Of a stretch of DNA of 22,876 nucleotides, positions 21,682-22,876 are shown piece after piece. The notes beneath the pieces were generated by a model. The model did no database searches. It was given only the letters and a program-made list of their open reading frames with translations, and was not told the DNA's origin. The stretch is from IMG/VR virus record IMGVR_UViG_3300048772_000511, positions 1 through 22,876 of that record. One strand, given 5' to 3'. Made by a program: the position numbers and the translations under genes. Numbering within the stretch: position 1 is the stretch's first letter; each line of letters opens with the position of its first letter. Source of the stretch: a virus.

Positions 21682-22198
21682 GGGAAAATTTCTTTCCGTC
21701 CTGATACCAGGCCAGCCAGCCGAAAACTGTCACGTTGAAATAAATCAGCAGCGATTTGGCCAGGCCGCAGCCATTGGCCAGCATGGCCGTGAACAAAATC
21801 CAGTCCCAATAAAACTTCATCGTCCATGGTTCGCCGCCGAACACACGTCGGTAGCCGTGGTCATGAATTGTCGCCGGCGCGTCGAGCTGGTCATCACCGT
21901 TCAGATCGTCCGCCAGCCAGGCGATGAGAAATCCAAGCCCGAAAATCACGATTGAAAATTCCGCGCGCCACAGCGATGGGAAAAAACTATTGAGCAAAAA
22001 CGCCAGCGCCATCACGATCGCACCGAGCCGGGACAGCGACGGGATGGAAGCGAAGTCCGTTACGAATCCTTTATCAACACGATGATAAAAGCCGGTCGGA
22101 TCGCGGAACAACAAAGAATCGTCGAGCCGCCAATTTTTGCCATCCGGTAGCGGCGTGACTTCCAGCGAACTCAAAAATTTTGCAGGGCCGGTATTCAT
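21674..22198 (-). CDS. DUF1353-family protein with two inserted membrane segments
   Basis: A 174-residue protein. The family marks are GFVTDFASIPSL ('fvtDfaSiP') and DAPATIHDHGYRR ('a...HD.ly'), separated here by about 60 residues. That spacer carries two hydrophobic stretches (AIVMALAFLLNSFF, about 60-73; SIVIFGLGFLIAWLA, about 82-95), and another hydrophobic segment follows near the C-terminus (LLIYFNVTVFGWLAWY). Typical DUF1353 proteins are about 100-130 residues and lack the spacer. They often lie near lysis or structural genes in phages; their function is not settled. It ends in an 8-base overlap with the holin-like gene and starts one base after the 63-residue gene. Confidence 0.65.
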   Translation of the reverse strand: MNTGPAKFLSSLEVTPLPDGKNWRLDDSLLFRDPTGFYHRVDKGFVTDFASIPSLSRLGAIVMALAFLLNSFFPSLWRAEFSIVIFGLGFLIAWLADDLNGDDQLDAPATIHDHGYRRVFGGEPWTMKFYWDWILFTAMLANGCGLAKSLLIYFNVTVFGWLAWYQDGKKFSHA

Positions 22199-22199
22199 G

Positions 22200-22391
22200 T
22201 CAGGGCATGGGCAACGGTTCCGTGGTAAGCCGCGCCGGCTTTATCGGCTGCGGCGCCGCCGTGGTCAGCCGCGCCTGGGCGTGGGCACGCTGCAGGGCGA
22301 TGTTGACACGGCCGATGTCCAGCGACCGGGCTTCGCCAGTGATCTTGATCACCTCGCCCCGCCGGCCTTTCCAGTGCATCGGTTTTTTCAT
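22200..22391 (-). CDS. Small basic protein (unknown)
   Basis: A 63-residue protein starting MKKPMHWKGRRGEVIKITGE, very basic at the N-terminus, with a helical centre (SLDIGRVNIALQRAHAQARL) and a Pro/Thr/Leu-rich end. No family is recognised. It ends one base before the DUF1353 start and begins two bases after a TAA that closes a short upstream frame, consistent with an operon gene. The DNA-binding look of its N-terminus is only an impression. Confidence 0.5.
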   Translation of the reverse strand: MKKPMHWKGRRGEVIKITGEARSLDIGRVNIALQRAHAQARLTTAAPQPIKPARLTTEPLPMP

Positions 22392-22393
22392 GG

Positions 22394-22468
22394 TTAAAAC
22401 GTGTCGGATTTCACTGACAGAACTTTGACTGCCTTCTGTTCGGGAATTTTGGCCGTCCGGCGCGGCAC
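22394..22468 (-). CDS. Possible 24-residue micro-ORF with GTG start
   Basis: A short frame beginning GTG CCG CGC and encoding MPRRTAKIPEQKAVKVLSVK plus four residues, ending TAA two bases before the next gene's ATG. The GTG is preceded by ATAACCAAACCAAAAAGCCAG, resembling the A/C-rich leaders of other genes here. The frame is also open further upstream to the TAG at 22562, so the peptide may instead be the end of a longer or read-through product. The rest of the gap (22469-22561) holds a small inverted repeat (GCCGA-CGTA-TCGGC at 22507-22520) and a T6 tract on the minus strand, too far apart for a confident terminator. Confidence 0.25.
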   Translation of the reverse strand: MPRRTAKIPEQKAVKVLSVKSDTF

Positions 22469-22561
22469 CTGGCTTTTTGGTTTGGTTATATAAAAAACGT
22501 GCTGGCTGCCGACGTATCGGCTGGGGACAATCGCCGGCCAGTGCGGCGAATCTTTAAGTCG

Positions 22562-22876
22562 CTATTTCGTCACCGCGTTGGTCAGGGCACTCGCCGCGCT
22601 GGCCGCCGTGCTGGCGGTGGCTCCGACCGCCCCGGAACCGGTCGCTGCCGAGGCAGCCGCGCCGACCACATTGCCAACCGCCGTGCCCGCCGCGCCGATG
22701 GCCGCCACGTCGTTGCTGGTGACCGTGGAACTGATCATGCCAATACTCACCATGCGGCTGCCGCCTAACGCCGTCTGGTTTGTATGCGTAAACATGAGTT
22801 CCTGCGCCGACGGATCGGTGAATAGGAACGTTCCGCCGCCAGCACTGCGGTCCCACCAGGTTTCCTCAAACGCGGT
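22562..22876 (-). CDS. Partial protein at right edge (C-terminal 104 residues)
   Basis: The frame is open from the right edge to the TAG at 22562; the N-terminus lies outside the window. The visible part begins TAFEETWWDRSAGGGTFLFT and continues TDPSAQELMFTHTNQTALGG, then a low-complexity Ala/Gly/Thr/Val-rich tail (AAGTAVGNVVGAAASAATGS). An internal ATG at 22795 would give 77 residues, but the in-frame upstream codons are clearly protein-like, so the gene is longer. The Ala/Gly-rich end could be membrane-associated (a glycine-zipper-like pattern). No family is recognised. Confidence 0.6.
   Translation of the reverse strand, partial: TAFEETWWDRSAGGGTFLFTDPSAQELMFTHTNQTALGGSRMVSIGMISSTVTSNDVAAIGAAGTAVGNVVGAAASAATGSGAVGATASTAASAASALTNAVTK

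Overview
The window is a block of a tailed-phage or prophage genome. Nearly every supported gene lies on the minus strand, so it reads right to left: packaging, then head, then tail. Genes are tightly packed, with ATGA, TAATG and TAAATG junctions typical of one long late operon. The host is most likely a Gram-negative bacterium of the Verrucomicrobiota/Planctomycetota type. The clues are exported proteins with Thr/Asn-rich repeats and a prepilin-like leader close to the FTLIELLVVIAII form common in those phyla. That assignment is an inference; no host marker gene is present.

Right to middle (22876 to about 13500): the end of an unidentified gene, small genes, a DUF1353-like membrane protein, then a run resembling phage Mu gp25 (coiled coil), gp26 (winged helix), gp27 (small terminase) and gp28 (large terminase). 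Next come a DUF935/gp29 portal, a gpG-like protein, a gpI-like protease with a nested scaffold, a capsid decoration candidate and the major capsid protein. An AT-richer 283-codon reading frame sits exactly between terminase and portal.

Middle (13500 to 10063): a prepilin-like exported protein, gp35-like, gp36-like (DUF1320) and gp37/tail-terminator-like genes, and a tail tube candidate.

Left (10063 to 1): a small charged protein, an exported 45-bp-repeat protein, two overlapping tail-assembly chaperone frames with a probable -1 frameshift, a tape measure protein, a DUF2163/BR0599 protein, an NlpC/P60 peptidase, a large gpJ-like tail tip protein and the start of another exported protein. A Mu-type head with a lambda/GTA-type non-contractile tail is the pattern of D3112/B3-like transposable siphophages. 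No transposase or integrase is in the window, so transposition is unproven.

The most unusual points are: three perfect hairpins placed 6-7 nt after stop codons; three exported proteins scattered through a virion operon; the low-GC ORF with an internal terminator-like hairpin; and A/C-rich, Shine-Dalgarno-poor leaders, one of which precedes an internal start for the scaffold.
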